Of a DNA stretch of 64,000 nt, positions 1 through 8,886 are shown piece after piece (position 1 is the first letter of the stretch; every line of letters starts with the position of its first letter). The stretch spans positions 124,001 to 188,000 of the forward strand of contig NZ_RWIR01000092.1 in assembly GCF_009764265.1 (NCBI RefSeq), given 5' to 3'. Made by a program: the position numbers and the translations under genes. The stretch is from Pseudomonas sp. PB101. Its GTDB lineage: Bacteria > Pseudomonadota > Gammaproteobacteria > Pseudomonadales > Pseudomonadaceae. The notes beneath the pieces are model-generated. The model had not been told where the DNA came from and did not search any database. It saw only the letters and a program-made list of their open reading frames with translations.

Positions 1-201
1 CCGCGCGGCCTTGCTGCCGACCAGCAACTTGGCCAACACCGGCCGGCCACGCCAGACACCGGCACCGACATAACGCTGGCCCGGCAACACCCGCAACAGG
101 CTCAGCAGCTGCAGATCGGCAGGGCCGGCGGCGTCGGCCAGCGAAACGCTCAGAGGCAAGCTTGGGGTGCGGCCAGCGGACTTCAGTTCGGACAATCGCA
201 T
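1..201 (-). CDS. LPS core kinase-family protein (WapQ-like), N-terminal part
   Basis: Only the first 67 codons lie in the window; the gene runs off the left edge. It starts at an ATG overlapping the TGA of the upstream kinase gene (TGATG), so it is the last visible member of the translationally coupled waa operon. The visible part begins MRLSELKSAGRTPSLPL and contains LRVLPGQRYVGAGVWRGRPV followed by a lysine (LAKLL), the expected beginning of a kinase-like N-lobe with its ATP-binding lysine. This resembles the WapQ/PA5006-type protein that closes the core-LPS kinase block in pseudomonads. Substrate and activity cannot be judged from the fragment. Confidence 0.75.
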   Translation of the reverse strand, partial: MRLSELKSAGRTPSLPLSVSLADAAGPADLQLLSLLRVLPGQRYVGAGVWRGRPVLAKLLVGSKAAR

Positions 202-953
202 CAGCGCGGCCCCTTCTGACTGCGTCGCGCGGTCAACCGCTGCAGCCAGCTGTCGATCAGCGTGCTGTCTTGCGGTTGATCCAGATAGGCGGCCAGCAAT
301 TGCCGCAGTTGCGACTCGCCCCACTCGGGCGCGCGGCGTGTCAGCGGTTCCAGGTCCTTGATTCGGTCGCGCTGCCCGTACAGCAGCGGCCGGGTCTTTT
401 CCAGGTCGATCAATTGCGCCTGATAGCCGGTGCCGGCGGCGCGCATGAAAATGTGCTTGGGATAGAAGCACCCATGCACTTGGCGTGCGGCGTGCAGTTG
501 CCGGGCCAGCTCACCACTGGCCTTGAGGATTTCCGAGTGCTGCTCGGGGCTCAATTCATTCCAGCGCTGCAACAGCGAGTCGAGGTCGTCCCAGCCATCC
601 AGGGCGCGGGTCAGCAGGATCGCGCGGACCTCGCCATCGACCTTGCGCTCCCCGTAGAACGCCGCCTCCAGCGCCGGAATGCCCATCTTCCGGTAACGGG
701 AGATGTTGCGAAACTCACGGGCAAAACTCGGCTCGCCGAACGGCGCGCGCAAGGTGCGGGTCAGGTAGTTGCTCTGGCGCTTGAGGTAGTAACCATGGCC
801 TTCCAGGTCCAGCCGGAACACGCTGCTCCAGCCGCCGCGAGCGGTGTTGGGTTCGTCCACCGCATCGAGCTGTTTGGCCCAGAGCGCCTCGAACGTACCG
901 AGGCCATGGCGCTCAAGCAGCGCACGGTCTTCAGCGGCCAGGAAATCAGTCAT
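201..953 (-). CDS. Lipopolysaccharide kinase, InaA/PA5007-like
   Basis: A 250-residue kinase-fold protein of the InaA/lipopolysaccharide-kinase family. ATG at 953 was chosen because it overlaps the stop of the upstream kinase by four bases; an in-frame extension to 1157 would run back through that gene. An N-lobe lysine stands in YYLKRQ. The catalytic-loop region reads VHGCFYPKHIF and the metal-binding equivalent is LIDLEKTRP. The usual HxD aspartate is thus not in its standard place, as in InaA-type proteins, so activity should not be assumed from the fold. Context says it acts on the inner-core heptose region of LPS. It is coupled to genes on both sides. Confidence 0.8.
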   Translation of the reverse strand: MTDFLAAEDRALLERHGLGTFEALWAKQLDAVDEPNTARGGWSSVFRLDLEGHGYYLKRQSNYLTRTLRAPFGEPSFAREFRNISRYRKMGIPALEAAFYGERKVDGEVRAILLTRALDGWDDLDSLLQRWNELSPEQHSEILKASGELARQLHAARQVHGCFYPKHIFMRAAGTGYQAQLIDLEKTRPLLYGQRDRIKDLEPLTRRAPEWGESQLRQLLAAYLDQPQDSTLIDSWLQRLTARRSQKGPR

Positions 954-1684
954 TCGCGTCCCTCGAAAAATCTCACCACGTGCCGGATGCGCTTCTTGTC
1001 CGCGGCGTTGAGCCGGGTCCGGTCGCGGTATTGCAGGTAAAAGCGCAGGCGCTGGGTAGCCGACAGTTGATACTTGGCGACCTTGTCCAGGCACGCCAGA
1101 TCCTTGGTGATGCGGTACTTGAGCCAGAAACCGCGCCAGAAATCGCCGTTGGGGCAATCGATCAGAAACAGTCGGGCCTCATCATCGATCAGCAGGTTGC
1201 GCCACTTCAGATCATTATGGGTGAAGCGATGGTCGTGCATGGTCCGGGTGTACTGCGCCAGTTGACGGCTGACGGCGTCGACCCAGGCGCGATCCGACAG
1301 TTTCGGATCGTGCCGTTCGGCCAGTGCCGACAAGTCTTCGGTGCGCGGCAGTTCCCGGGTAATCATCGCGCCGCGGGCGTAGGCCGCGCCACGCCGCTCC
1401 AGCCCCCAGGCCACCACTTCGGCGGTGGGGATGCCCCACTTGGCAAAACGCTTGAGGTTCTGCCACTCCATTTTCACCCGTGGCTTGCCGAGATAGCGGC
1501 GCAGGCCTTTGCCAGCGCCGACGTAGCGCTTGACGTAATAGTTGACGCCATTGCGCTGCACACGAATGACCTCGGACAGCGGGTCCTTGGTCAACCGCTC
1601 GCCTTGCAGCGCGAACACGGCCTCAAGGCTGCCGAAGTCATCGGTCAGGTCGCTGTAGGCCGGCTCCAGTTTCCAGCCCGACAT
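950..1684 (-). CDS. LPS core kinase-family protein (PA5008-like)
   Basis: A 244-residue eukaryotic-like kinase fold of the RfaP/lipopolysaccharide-kinase family. The N-lobe has NYYVKRY with the candidate ATP lysine, the catalytic loop reads THNDLKWRNLL (an HxDxxxxN loop), and the metal-binding site is LIDCPNGD, so the core catalytic residues look present. It starts at an ATG sharing bases with the waaP stop (TGATG) and ends in a four-base ATGA overlap with the next kinase, so the genes are translated together. It probably phosphorylates a heptose of the inner core at the cytoplasmic face of the inner membrane; the acceptor is inferred from context. Confidence 0.82.
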   Translation of the reverse strand: MSGWKLEPAYSDLTDDFGSLEAVFALQGERLTKDPLSEVIRVQRNGVNYYVKRYVGAGKGLRRYLGKPRVKMEWQNLKRFAKWGIPTAEVVAWGLERRGAAYARGAMITRELPRTEDLSALAERHDPKLSDRAWVDAVSRQLAQYTRTMHDHRFTHNDLKWRNLLIDDEARLFLIDCPNGDFWRGFWLKYRITKDLACLDKVAKYQLSATQRLRFYLQYRDRTRLNAADKKRIRHVVRFFEGRE

Positions 1685-2490
1685 CAGAGCGCATCCCCGT
1701 ATCGCTGCTTGCGGTCATAGAGCTTGTTGGCCTTGCCTTCGAGCCAGCTCAGCAGCCCGGCCTCTTCGCTCAGGATCTGCCGCAACGGCCGCTGGAAATA
1801 GCCCTTGAGAAAGCGCAATTTATCGCGGCGGGTCAGGCCTATATCCAGGGCGGAAAAGTACAGCGCGGCCAGATCCTTGTTGCGCCAGCGCGAGGTGATC
1901 GCCGGGCGGGTCTGGGCGCGGTGCAGGTCGATCACCGAGAGCTTGAAGTCATCAAAGGTCACCGGCTTGTCGGTGTGCAGCAGGAAATGGCAGATGTAGC
2001 AGTCGCGGTGGTTGACCCCGGCGCGGTGCATCATGCCGGTCATGCGTGCGACTTCGGCGATCAGCGCGCGCTTGAGTTTTGGCTCGGGCGGCTGCTTGAT
2101 CCAGTTGATGCTGAAATCTTCGAGGCTGACCGTCGGCGCCAGCTCTTCGGTGACGATAAACGAGTGCTGGTCGGCCGGGTTACTGCCCTTCTCGCCGTAC
2201 GCGACGGCGGTCATGGTCGGCACGCCGACTTCCTGCAGGCGCTGGATCGCCTTCCACTCCTGGCCCGCGCCGAGTACCGGCAATTTGGCGGTGAGCAGGT
2301 TCTTGAAGATTTCGCCCCAGCCGATGCCACGGTGGATTTTCACGAAAAACCCGTTGCCGTCAACTTCCGTGCGCAATGTCCGGCGTGCTTCCAGCTCGCG
2401 GTACACCTCGCCCTCGAGCCCCTCGACTTCGGCGAACGGGTCGCGTCCGGCCCAGAGGCTCTTGAACGGTTCAGCCAGCATCAACTTCAT
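1684..2490 (-). CDS. waaP: Lipopolysaccharide core heptose(I) kinase WaaP
   Basis: A 268-residue kinase that phosphorylates heptose I of the LPS inner core, a step needed for outer-membrane integrity in Pseudomonas. The N-lobe lysine is in GFFVKIHRG, the catalytic loop reads NHRDCYICHFLL (His-Arg-Asp) and the metal-binding loop is VIDLHRAQ, all diagnostic of RfaP/WaaP. Length fits the family. Its start directly follows the waaG stop, and its end overlaps the next kinase as TGATG. It belongs to the single minus-strand operon waaF-waaC-waaG-waaP-kinases. Confidence 0.93.
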   Translation of the reverse strand: MKLMLAEPFKSLWAGRDPFAEVEGLEGEVYRELEARRTLRTEVDGNGFFVKIHRGIGWGEIFKNLLTAKLPVLGAGQEWKAIQRLQEVGVPTMTAVAYGEKGSNPADQHSFIVTEELAPTVSLEDFSINWIKQPPEPKLKRALIAEVARMTGMMHRAGVNHRDCYICHFLLHTDKPVTFDDFKLSVIDLHRAQTRPAITSRWRNKDLAALYFSALDIGLTRRDKLRFLKGYFQRPLRQILSEEAGLLSWLEGKANKLYDRKQRYGDAL

Positions 2491-3612
2491 TTAAGCGTGC
2501 TCCGCCAGAATCACATCGGCCGCGTGCTGCGGCATGCTGTAGAGGTCGGCCGTCTCGGCGAAGGCCAGACCATTGCGGCTCCAGGCCGCCCTTGCTTGAG
2601 CGTCGTTCAACATACCGGTCAGGTACTGCGTGAGCTGGGCCTGATCGAACGGTTCGTCCAGCACCAGGCCGGCATCGGCCTCGGCGATGTAATGGGCGTA
2701 ACCGCACACCGCGCTCACCAGCACCGGCAAACCGGCCACCAGCGCTTCGAGCAGAACGGTGCCGGTGTTTTCGTTGTACGCCGGGTGGATCAACAGATCG
2801 GCGCCCAGCAGGAAACGCGGGATATCGCTGCGCCCCTTGAGGAAGGTGACGTTGTCGCCCAGCCCCAAAGTCGCGCTCTGCATCTGGAATAACTTGGGGT
2901 CATCCTGGCCAATTACAAACAGCCGGGTGCGTTTCCTCAGCTCGGCGGGCAATGCCGCCAGCGCCTTGAGGCTGCGGTCCACACCCTTGGTCTTGAACCC
3001 GGAGCCGATCTGCACCAGCAGCAACTCGTCGTCCTTGAGATTGAATTCCGCGCGGAACCCGGCGCGGATTTCATCGGCATCGGCCGGCCGGCGACGGTCC
3101 TGGGCGATACCCGGTGGCAGCAGGTGGAAACGCTCCAGCGGCGTGTCGTAATGCTTGATGAACAGCGGCTGCTGGACCTCGGAAATCATCAACACTTCGG
3201 TCTTGGCGTCCTTGGCGAACACCGCGCGTTCGTACTCGGCGAAGTGGCGATAGCGACCCCAGCGGCGGTACAGCGAATTGCGCAGGTTCTGCGCCTTGTC
3301 TTCGAAGCAACCGTCGGCGGCGTAGTAGACGTCCAGGCCCGGCATCTTGTTGAAGCCGATCAGGCGATCGACCGGGCGCTTGGCCAGGTCCGCCTCCATC
3401 CATTCGCTGAGCTTTTCGTTGCGCCGATGGTTGAAGAACGCCTTGACCGGCGCCACCAGCACTTCGAAACCCGGGGGCACGTCGCCTTCCCAGATCAGCG
3501 TGTAGACGCGAATCTGATGGCCGCGCTTCTGGCACTCCAGGGCAATGCGCATGAAATCGCGCTGCAAGCCGCCAAACGGAAAATATTTGTACAGGACAAA
3601 TGCCAATTGCAT
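2491..3612 (-). CDS. waaG: UDP-glucose:(heptosyl)LPS alpha-1,3-glucosyltransferase WaaG
   Basis: A 373-residue family-4 GT-B glycosyltransferase that adds the first outer-core hexose to heptose II. The N-terminal domain opens MQLAFVLYKYFPFGGLQRD with the glycine-rich acceptor-side loop. The C-terminal domain has QIGSGFKTKGVDRSLKAL and the sugar-nucleotide region HPAYNENTGTVLLEALVAGLPV with the conserved EN-TG-LEA glutamates. Its start overlaps the waaC stop by one base and its TAA abuts the waaP start, so it is central to the core operon. It acts on the cytoplasmic side of the inner membrane. Confidence 0.94.
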   Translation of the reverse strand: MQLAFVLYKYFPFGGLQRDFMRIALECQKRGHQIRVYTLIWEGDVPPGFEVLVAPVKAFFNHRRNEKLSEWMEADLAKRPVDRLIGFNKMPGLDVYYAADGCFEDKAQNLRNSLYRRWGRYRHFAEYERAVFAKDAKTEVLMISEVQQPLFIKHYDTPLERFHLLPPGIAQDRRRPADADEIRAGFRAEFNLKDDELLLVQIGSGFKTKGVDRSLKALAALPAELRKRTRLFVIGQDDPKLFQMQSATLGLGDNVTFLKGRSDIPRFLLGADLLIHPAYNENTGTVLLEALVAGLPVLVSAVCGYAHYIAEADAGLVLDEPFDQAQLTQYLTGMLNDAQARAAWSRNGLAFAETADLYSMPQHAADVILAEHA

Positions 3613-4673
3613 CAGCGCAGCTCCTCAGCCATTAACAACGTGCTCAGTCGGCTGGCGACACGCTCGGGGTTCAGACGCGTGAAGCACAACGGCCACTCGC
3701 GTTTCAGGTCGAATTGACGGGCATCTTCGGCCGTCGGTTGATAGGTGCACTTCTTTTGCAGGCACGGCGCGCAGGGGAAGTCGCTGGCCAGGTGAATCTG
3801 CACTTTGCCATAGGCGCCGGTCAGGCCCGGATTGGTCGGGCCGAACAGCGACAGCGTCGGCACATCCAGCGCGGCGGCCAGATGGCCCAGGCCGGTGTCC
3901 ACCGCCACGCAGGCCTGAGCGCCGGCCAGCACCTTGCCGACACCCGCCAGGTTCAATTTGGGCAGCACTTCGGCGTGTTTGAAACCGGCGGCGATGCGCT
4001 CGGCCCGGGCTTTTTCCTGGGCGTTGCCCCACGGCAGCTTCACGCCGACGCCAAGGTAGCCGACCCGTTCGGTCAGCTCGCGCCAGTAGGCTTCGGGCCA
4101 GTGCTTGGTGTCCCAGGTGGTGCCGTGCAGAAACACCACGTACGGGTTCTTGCGCGGCAACTCCACCAGGCGCTCGACGCTCAAGCCATAGTCGCCCAGG
4201 CCCTTGGGCAAGTCGTAGCCCAAGGCGATGGCGAACAACTGACGCACTCGCTCCACCGCATGCTGGCCACGGGCAACGGCCAGGCGTCGATCGTAAAAGC
4301 GTGCAGCGATGGGCTCGCGCGCCGAGTTTTTATCGAGGCCGGCCACCGGCGCCTTGACGTAACGGGTCAGCCAGGCGCTTTTCAGCAAGCCCTGGGCGTC
4401 GATCACCAAGTCATATTTCGTGGCGCGCACGCTTTGCTTGAAGCGCTTCCACTCACCGCTCTTGATGGTCTGCCAGATGTTTTTGCGCCAGCGACGGATC
4501 GCCACCGGAATCACCTTGCCCACCGCCGGATGCCAGGTGGGGATTTCGGCAAAGCCTTCTTCCACCACCCAGTCGAATTTGATGCCGGGGATCGCCCGCG
4601 CCGCATCGGTCAACGCCGGCAACGCGTGAATGACGTCGCCCAGCGAAGAAGTCTTGATCAACAGAACCCGCAA
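3612..4673 (-). CDS. waaC: LPS heptosyltransferase I WaaC
   Basis: A 353-residue family-9 GT-B enzyme that transfers the first L-glycero-D-manno-heptose to Kdo. The N terminus MRVLLIKTSSLGDVIHALP is the heptosyltransferase signature. The donor-site region has VAVDTGLGHLAAALDVPTLSLFG and FGPTNPGLTGAYG. The start codon is TTG, just downstream of the waaF TAG, so initiation probably depends on coupling with waaF. A pair of cysteines in FPCAPCLQKKC near the C terminus is typical of the family. Confidence 0.95.
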   Translation of the reverse strand: MRVLLIKTSSLGDVIHALPALTDAARAIPGIKFDWVVEEGFAEIPTWHPAVGKVIPVAIRRWRKNIWQTIKSGEWKRFKQSVRATKYDLVIDAQGLLKSAWLTRYVKAPVAGLDKNSAREPIAARFYDRRLAVARGQHAVERVRQLFAIALGYDLPKGLGDYGLSVERLVELPRKNPYVVFLHGTTWDTKHWPEAYWRELTERVGYLGVGVKLPWGNAQEKARAERIAAGFKHAEVLPKLNLAGVGKVLAGAQACVAVDTGLGHLAAALDVPTLSLFGPTNPGLTGAYGKVQIHLASDFPCAPCLQKKCTYQPTAEDARQFDLKREWPLCFTRLNPERVASRLSTLLMAEELR

Positions 4674-4674
4674 G

Positions 4675-5709
4675 CTATTTGACCTCGACCACAGTGCCCT
4701 GCAACCGCTGCAAGGCTTCGTTCACAGCCTGCGGCATGAGCTGGCGCAGGCAGTTGTAATGGCCGAAACGGCAGGTGCGATCGAAGCACGGGCTGCACTC
4801 GATGCCCAGGCGCACGATTTCCACATGCTCGGCCAACGGTGGCGTGAAGCCCGGCGACGTCGACCCGTAGACCGCCACCAGCGGGCGGTTGAGCGCGGCG
4901 GCGACGTGCATCAGGCCGGAGTCGTTGGACACCACGGAGTCGGCACAGGACAGCAGGTCGATGGCTTCGGCCAGCGAGGTGCCGCCGCTGAGGTTGACCG
5001 ACTCTTCGCGCAGGCCGGGAATCAACCGCGCGCGGATGTCTTCGCCCACGGCGTGATCGTTTTTCGAACCGAACAGCCAGACTTGCCAGCCTTCGCGGAT
5101 CTTCGCTTCAGCGACCTTGGCGTAATGCTCGGACGGCCAGCGCTTGGACTCGCCGAACTCGGCGCCGGGGCACAGGGCCAACACCGGGCGGTCGAGGGTC
5201 AGGCCGAACTTGGCCAGGGCCGCCTGGCGGGTAACCGGGTCGATCTGCAGCGTCGGACGCGGATAGGGTTTCGGCAACTCGACGCCCGGCTCGTAAGCCA
5301 GGGCCATGAAGCGTTCGATCATCAGCGGATAGCGATCTTTATCCAGCGTGCGCACGTCATTGAGCAGGCCATAGCGGAACTCGCCACGCCAGCCGGTGCG
5401 TTTCGCGATGCCGGCAAAGAACGGCACCAGCGCCGACTTCAAGGAGTTGGGCAGCAGGATCGCCTGGTCGTACTGACCGGCCAGGGATTTGCCGATGCGC
5501 CGACGCGTCGCCAGCTCCAGCACGCCGTGACCGAGCGGAAAGCTCAAGGCCTGGCGCACTTCGGGCATGCGCTCAAGAATCGGCCGGCTCCACTCGGGGG
5601 CCAGCACGTCGATTTCGCATTGCGGGTGGCGTTGTTTCAAACACTGGAACAGTGTCTGCGCCATCACCATGTCACCGACCCAACTGGGCCCAACGATCAG
5701 AATTTTCAT
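4675..5709 (-). CDS. waaF: LPS heptosyltransferase II WaaF
   Basis: A 344-residue family-9 glycosyltransferase that adds the second heptose of the inner core. It opens MKILIVGPSWVGDMVMAQTL, which sets the start at the ATG at 5709; upstream in-frame codons would add non-conserved residues. The donor-binding region contains SNDSGLMHVAAALNRPLVAVYG and GSTSPGFTPPL, and the C-terminal cysteines are in IECSPCFDRTC. It is the first gene of the minus-strand LPS core operon, with a REP pair and then glnE upstream. The promoter should lie within roughly 5710-5910, but no clear -35/-10 pair could be picked by eye. Confidence 0.95.
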   Translation of the reverse strand: MKILIVGPSWVGDMVMAQTLFQCLKQRHPQCEIDVLAPEWSRPILERMPEVRQALSFPLGHGVLELATRRRIGKSLAGQYDQAILLPNSLKSALVPFFAGIAKRTGWRGEFRYGLLNDVRTLDKDRYPLMIERFMALAYEPGVELPKPYPRPTLQIDPVTRQAALAKFGLTLDRPVLALCPGAEFGESKRWPSEHYAKVAEAKIREGWQVWLFGSKNDHAVGEDIRARLIPGLREESVNLSGGTSLAEAIDLLSCADSVVSNDSGLMHVAAALNRPLVAVYGSTSPGFTPPLAEHVEIVRLGIECSPCFDRTCRFGHYNCLRQLMPQAVNEALQRLQGTVVEVK

Positions 5710-5782
5710 GTGGTTTCCATAAACGAACCGGGGAGGCCTACGCCTCCCCGCCTCGAAAATTCTACAAAACAACGCAAATCTA

Positions 5783-5884
5783 CTGTAGGAGCGAGCGTGC
5801 TCGCGATGAACCTGAGAACTCCGCGGGGCATCAGGCTTGCCGCGTCATCGTTAACGACCATCGCGAGCGAGCTCGCTCCTACAG
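5783..5884. repeat. 102-bp inverted REP pair (BIME) between waaF and glnE
   Basis: Two REP palindromes face each other: the unit opens CTGTAGGAGCGAGCGTGCTC and closes GAGCTCGCTCCTACAG. The spacer includes CGTCATCGTTAACGACCAT, whose reverse complement is also found in the units at 13994-14095 and 51197-51298, each exactly 102 bp. It sits in the gap where the waaF promoter and glnE 3' region meet and may act as an mRNA-end stabiliser or gyrase site; that role is known for REPs, not shown here. Confidence 0.9.
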
Positions 5885-5912
5885 GGAATATTGGCGTATC
5901 GAATATCCCGTT

Positions 5913-8852
5913 TCAGCCTAGCCCCAGCTCGCGCCAGATCCGCATGACCTGCCGCCGTTCTTCCGCGAACTGGTCAGCCGGTATCACCCCCGGGTTCTTC
6001 TGCAGAGCCTGCCGGTGGGCGGCGGAACGGTACGCTTTATACGCTTCACGCAACAGGCCGGCATCTTCGACGGGCATCAGCCCTTCATGCTCCAGCTCTT
6101 CCAGAATGCGGATGTTGTCCGTCCAGCGCAGCAATGGCGGGTGTGTTTCCGACCACGCCAGGGCCGCGTATTGCACCATAAATTCAATATCGACGATACC
6201 TCCGGCGTCCTGCTTGATATCGAACGGCGCCGTGGCTTCGAAGGCATTTGCCCCGGTGCCGGCCGCCGTGCTCTTGCTGCCGAGGTTATCGCGCATCTTG
6301 GCGCGCATCTCGCTGACCTCCTGGCGCAGGGTCGGCAGATCACGCGTCTTGCCCAGTATCGCGGCGCGGACTTTCTCGAAGGCCTGGCCGACATCCTGAC
6401 TGCCCACCAGCACCCGCGCCCGCACCAGCGCCTGGTGCTCCCAGGTCCAGGCTTCGTTCTCCTGATAGCGGGCAAACGCCCCCAGGGAACTCACCAACAA
6501 CCCCGACGCACCGGACGGCCGCAGACGCATGTCCACTTCGTACAGCTGGCCGGAGTTGGTCTGCGCTGTCAGCAAGTGAATGATCCGTTGCCCCAGACGG
6601 GTGAAAAATTGCGCGCCGTCGATGGGTTTTGGCCCATCGGTCTCGGCCTGCGGATCGCCGTCGTGGATGAACACCAGGTCCAGGTCCGAACCATGCCCGA
6701 GTTCCAGGCCGCCGACTTTCCCATAACCGACAATGATGAAGCCGGGATCGCACAAGCTGCCGTCGGTGCGCAGCGGCGTGCCGTACTTGGCCACGGTCTG
6801 GCGCCAGGCCAGGGCCAGCACTTGCTCGAGAATCGCTTCGGCGAGCCAGGTCAGATAATCGCTGACTTTCATCAGCGGCAGGCTGCCGGCGATTTCCGAG
6901 GCGGCCACCCGCAAGCGGTGCGCCAGCTTGAAGTGGCGCAGGGCTTCCATTTGCTGTTCGAGGTCGTCCTCGGGAATCCGCGTCAGGCGCTCGCGCAGTT
7001 CGGCAGCCAGTTCCGGCGCCAATGGCGGCTTGAACAGCCGGCCTTCGTTGAGCAATTCATCGAGCAGCAGCGGGAAACGGGTGATTTGCTCGGCGATCCA
7101 TGGGCTCGCCGCGCACAGCGTCAGCAAACGCCGCAAGGCGCCGGGGTTCTCGGTCAACAGCACCAGGTACGCAGAACGACGGGCCACGGCTTCGACCAGC
7201 GGCAGCACGCGTTCCAGCACCAGGTCCGGATTGGCATGTTCCACGGCCTGCGCGAGCAAACGCGGGATAAAGGCATCGAGACGTTCGCGCCCCAGACGCT
7301 GCATCGCCCGCAATTGCGGGCTGCTGCGCAAGCCGGCCAACGCATTCAAGGCCTTGGGAGCATCCTTGAAACCACCTTCTTCCAGCTGGCGGCAAGCGGC
7401 CTCATCGTCCTGGGCCTCTTCCCACAACGGCAACCACTCACCGCCGACCACCACTTCGCTTTCGGCGCCCTGCTCTTCGTCGGGATCGGCGATCACCTGC
7501 CCGAAGTGCCAGGCCACGCGGCCGCGCCAGTACATCAGTTGTTCGTGGAAGGCCGTCCAGTTGGCGAAACCCAGCATAAAGGCAATGCGCGCCTGATCCT
7601 GCTCGCCATCGGGCAACATTTGCGTCTGGCGGTCGGCAATCGCCTGGATCGCGTGTTCGGTGTATCGCAGGAATTCGTAGCCTTCACGCAGCTCGCTGAT
7701 CACCGCCGGCGGCAGGTAGCCCTGCCCTTCCAGTGTGCTCAGCACCTTTAATAGCGGACGTTGCTGCAAGCTCAGATCGCGGCCGCCGTGAATCAACTGG
7801 AACGCCTGGGCAATGAACTCGACTTCGCGAATACCGCCGGAACCCAGCTTGATGTTGTCGGCCATGCCCTTGCGCCGCACTTCCTGCTGGATCAGCTGCT
7901 TCATTGTGCGCAGCGCTTCAATGGCGGAGAAGTCCAGGTAACGCCGGTAAACGAACGGCCGCAGCATGTCCTGCAGTTGCGCGCCGGCCACTTGATCGCC
8001 GGCCACCACCCGCGACTTGATCATCGCGTAGCGCTCCCAGTCGCGCCCCTGGTCCTGATAATACTGCTCCAGCGCATTGAAACTCAGGACCAGCGCGCCC
8101 GACGAACCATACGGACGCAAGCGCATGTCGACGCGGAATACAAAGCCGTCGACGGTCATCGGGTCCAGGGCCTTGATCAGCCGCTGGCCCAGGCGAATGA
8201 AGAACTCCTGGTTATCCAGCGCACGTTTCACGCCGACGGTTTCGCCGCCCTCGGGATAGGCGAAAATCAGGTCGATGTCCGACGACAGGTTCAGCTCCAC
8301 GGCACCGAGCTTGCCCATGCCGAGAATGACCATTTGCTGCGGCTCGCCACTGCGTCGCCCGGTCGGTACGCCGAACTGCTGGCAATGACGCACATACAAC
8401 CATTGATAGGCCTGATCGATGCTGGCATCGGCCATGTCCGAAAGGTCGCGGCAGGTCTGCACCAGGTCGGCCAGGCGGGTCAGGTCGCGCCAGATGATCC
8501 GCACCTGATGGCGCGCACGCTGGCGACGCAAGGCGCGACCAAGCAGATCGTCGGTCTCGGCCACGCTCACGGCGGCCGCGATCTGCGCGCACAACTCTCC
8601 GGGAGCGTAGCGGCGGTCCAGCTCACCGGACTGCACCAGCTGCAGCATCATCAAAGGGTCACGGACACACTGTTCAATCACGAAATCGCTGGCAGCTGTC
8701 ACGCGGGCGAATTGCGCCCAGCGTTCCGGCGTCCAGGCAGACAGCCCGTGGTCATCGTCCAAAGCGGCGACGGCAGCCCGGAACGACTGCTCGGCGCGGG
8801 AGACAAACGGCAGGAGAATGGCGGGCAGTTCAGCAAGCGAAGGGAGGCTCAT
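5913..8852 (-). CDS. glnE: Bifunctional glutamine synthetase adenylyltransferase/adenylyl-removing enzyme GlnE
   Basis: A 979-residue protein with duplicated nucleotidyltransferase domains. The N-terminal deadenylylase half has GMGKLGAVELNLSSDIDLIF and the C-terminal adenylylase half has GYGKVGGLELGHGSDLDLVF, each with the paired aspartates (DxD). Each is followed by its RLRPYGSSGALV or RLRPSGASGLLV motif. The central PII-responsive region lies between. It controls glutamine synthetase activity in response to nitrogen. It is divergent from aceE across a 383-bp gap with several palindromes, and the waa operon follows in the same direction after a REP pair. Length is full for the family. Confidence 0.96.
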   Translation of the reverse strand: MSLPSLAELPAILLPFVSRAEQSFRAAVAALDDDHGLSAWTPERWAQFARVTAASDFVIEQCVRDPLMMLQLVQSGELDRRYAPGELCAQIAAAVSVAETDDLLGRALRRQRARHQVRIIWRDLTRLADLVQTCRDLSDMADASIDQAYQWLYVRHCQQFGVPTGRRSGEPQQMVILGMGKLGAVELNLSSDIDLIFAYPEGGETVGVKRALDNQEFFIRLGQRLIKALDPMTVDGFVFRVDMRLRPYGSSGALVLSFNALEQYYQDQGRDWERYAMIKSRVVAGDQVAGAQLQDMLRPFVYRRYLDFSAIEALRTMKQLIQQEVRRKGMADNIKLGSGGIREVEFIAQAFQLIHGGRDLSLQQRPLLKVLSTLEGQGYLPPAVISELREGYEFLRYTEHAIQAIADRQTQMLPDGEQDQARIAFMLGFANWTAFHEQLMYWRGRVAWHFGQVIADPDEEQGAESEVVVGGEWLPLWEEAQDDEAACRQLEEGGFKDAPKALNALAGLRSSPQLRAMQRLGRERLDAFIPRLLAQAVEHANPDLVLERVLPLVEAVARRSAYLVLLTENPGALRRLLTLCAASPWIAEQITRFPLLLDELLNEGRLFKPPLAPELAAELRERLTRIPEDDLEQQMEALRHFKLAHRLRVAASEIAGSLPLMKVSDYLTWLAEAILEQVLALAWRQTVAKYGTPLRTDGSLCDPGFIIVGYGKVGGLELGHGSDLDLVFIHDGDPQAETDGPKPIDGAQFFTRLGQRIIHLLTAQTNSGQLYEVDMRLRPSGASGLLVSSLGAFARYQENEAWTWEHQALVRARVLVGSQDVGQAFEKVRAAILGKTRDLPTLRQEVSEMRAKMRDNLGSKSTAAGTGANAFEATAPFDIKQDAGGIVDIEFMVQYAALAWSETHPPLLRWTDNIRILEELEHEGLMPVEDAGLLREAYKAYRSAAHRQALQKNPGVIPADQFAEERRQVMRIWRELGLG

Positions 8853-8886
8853 GGTCTATCCTTGATCGGCGTACAACGGACTGCAT

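Noticed and set aside
5710-5912. Absence of ilvE between waaF and glnE as a deletion.
   Set aside because: ilvE is beside glnE in some pseudomonads but not in others such as P. putida, so its absence cannot be called a loss from this sequence.
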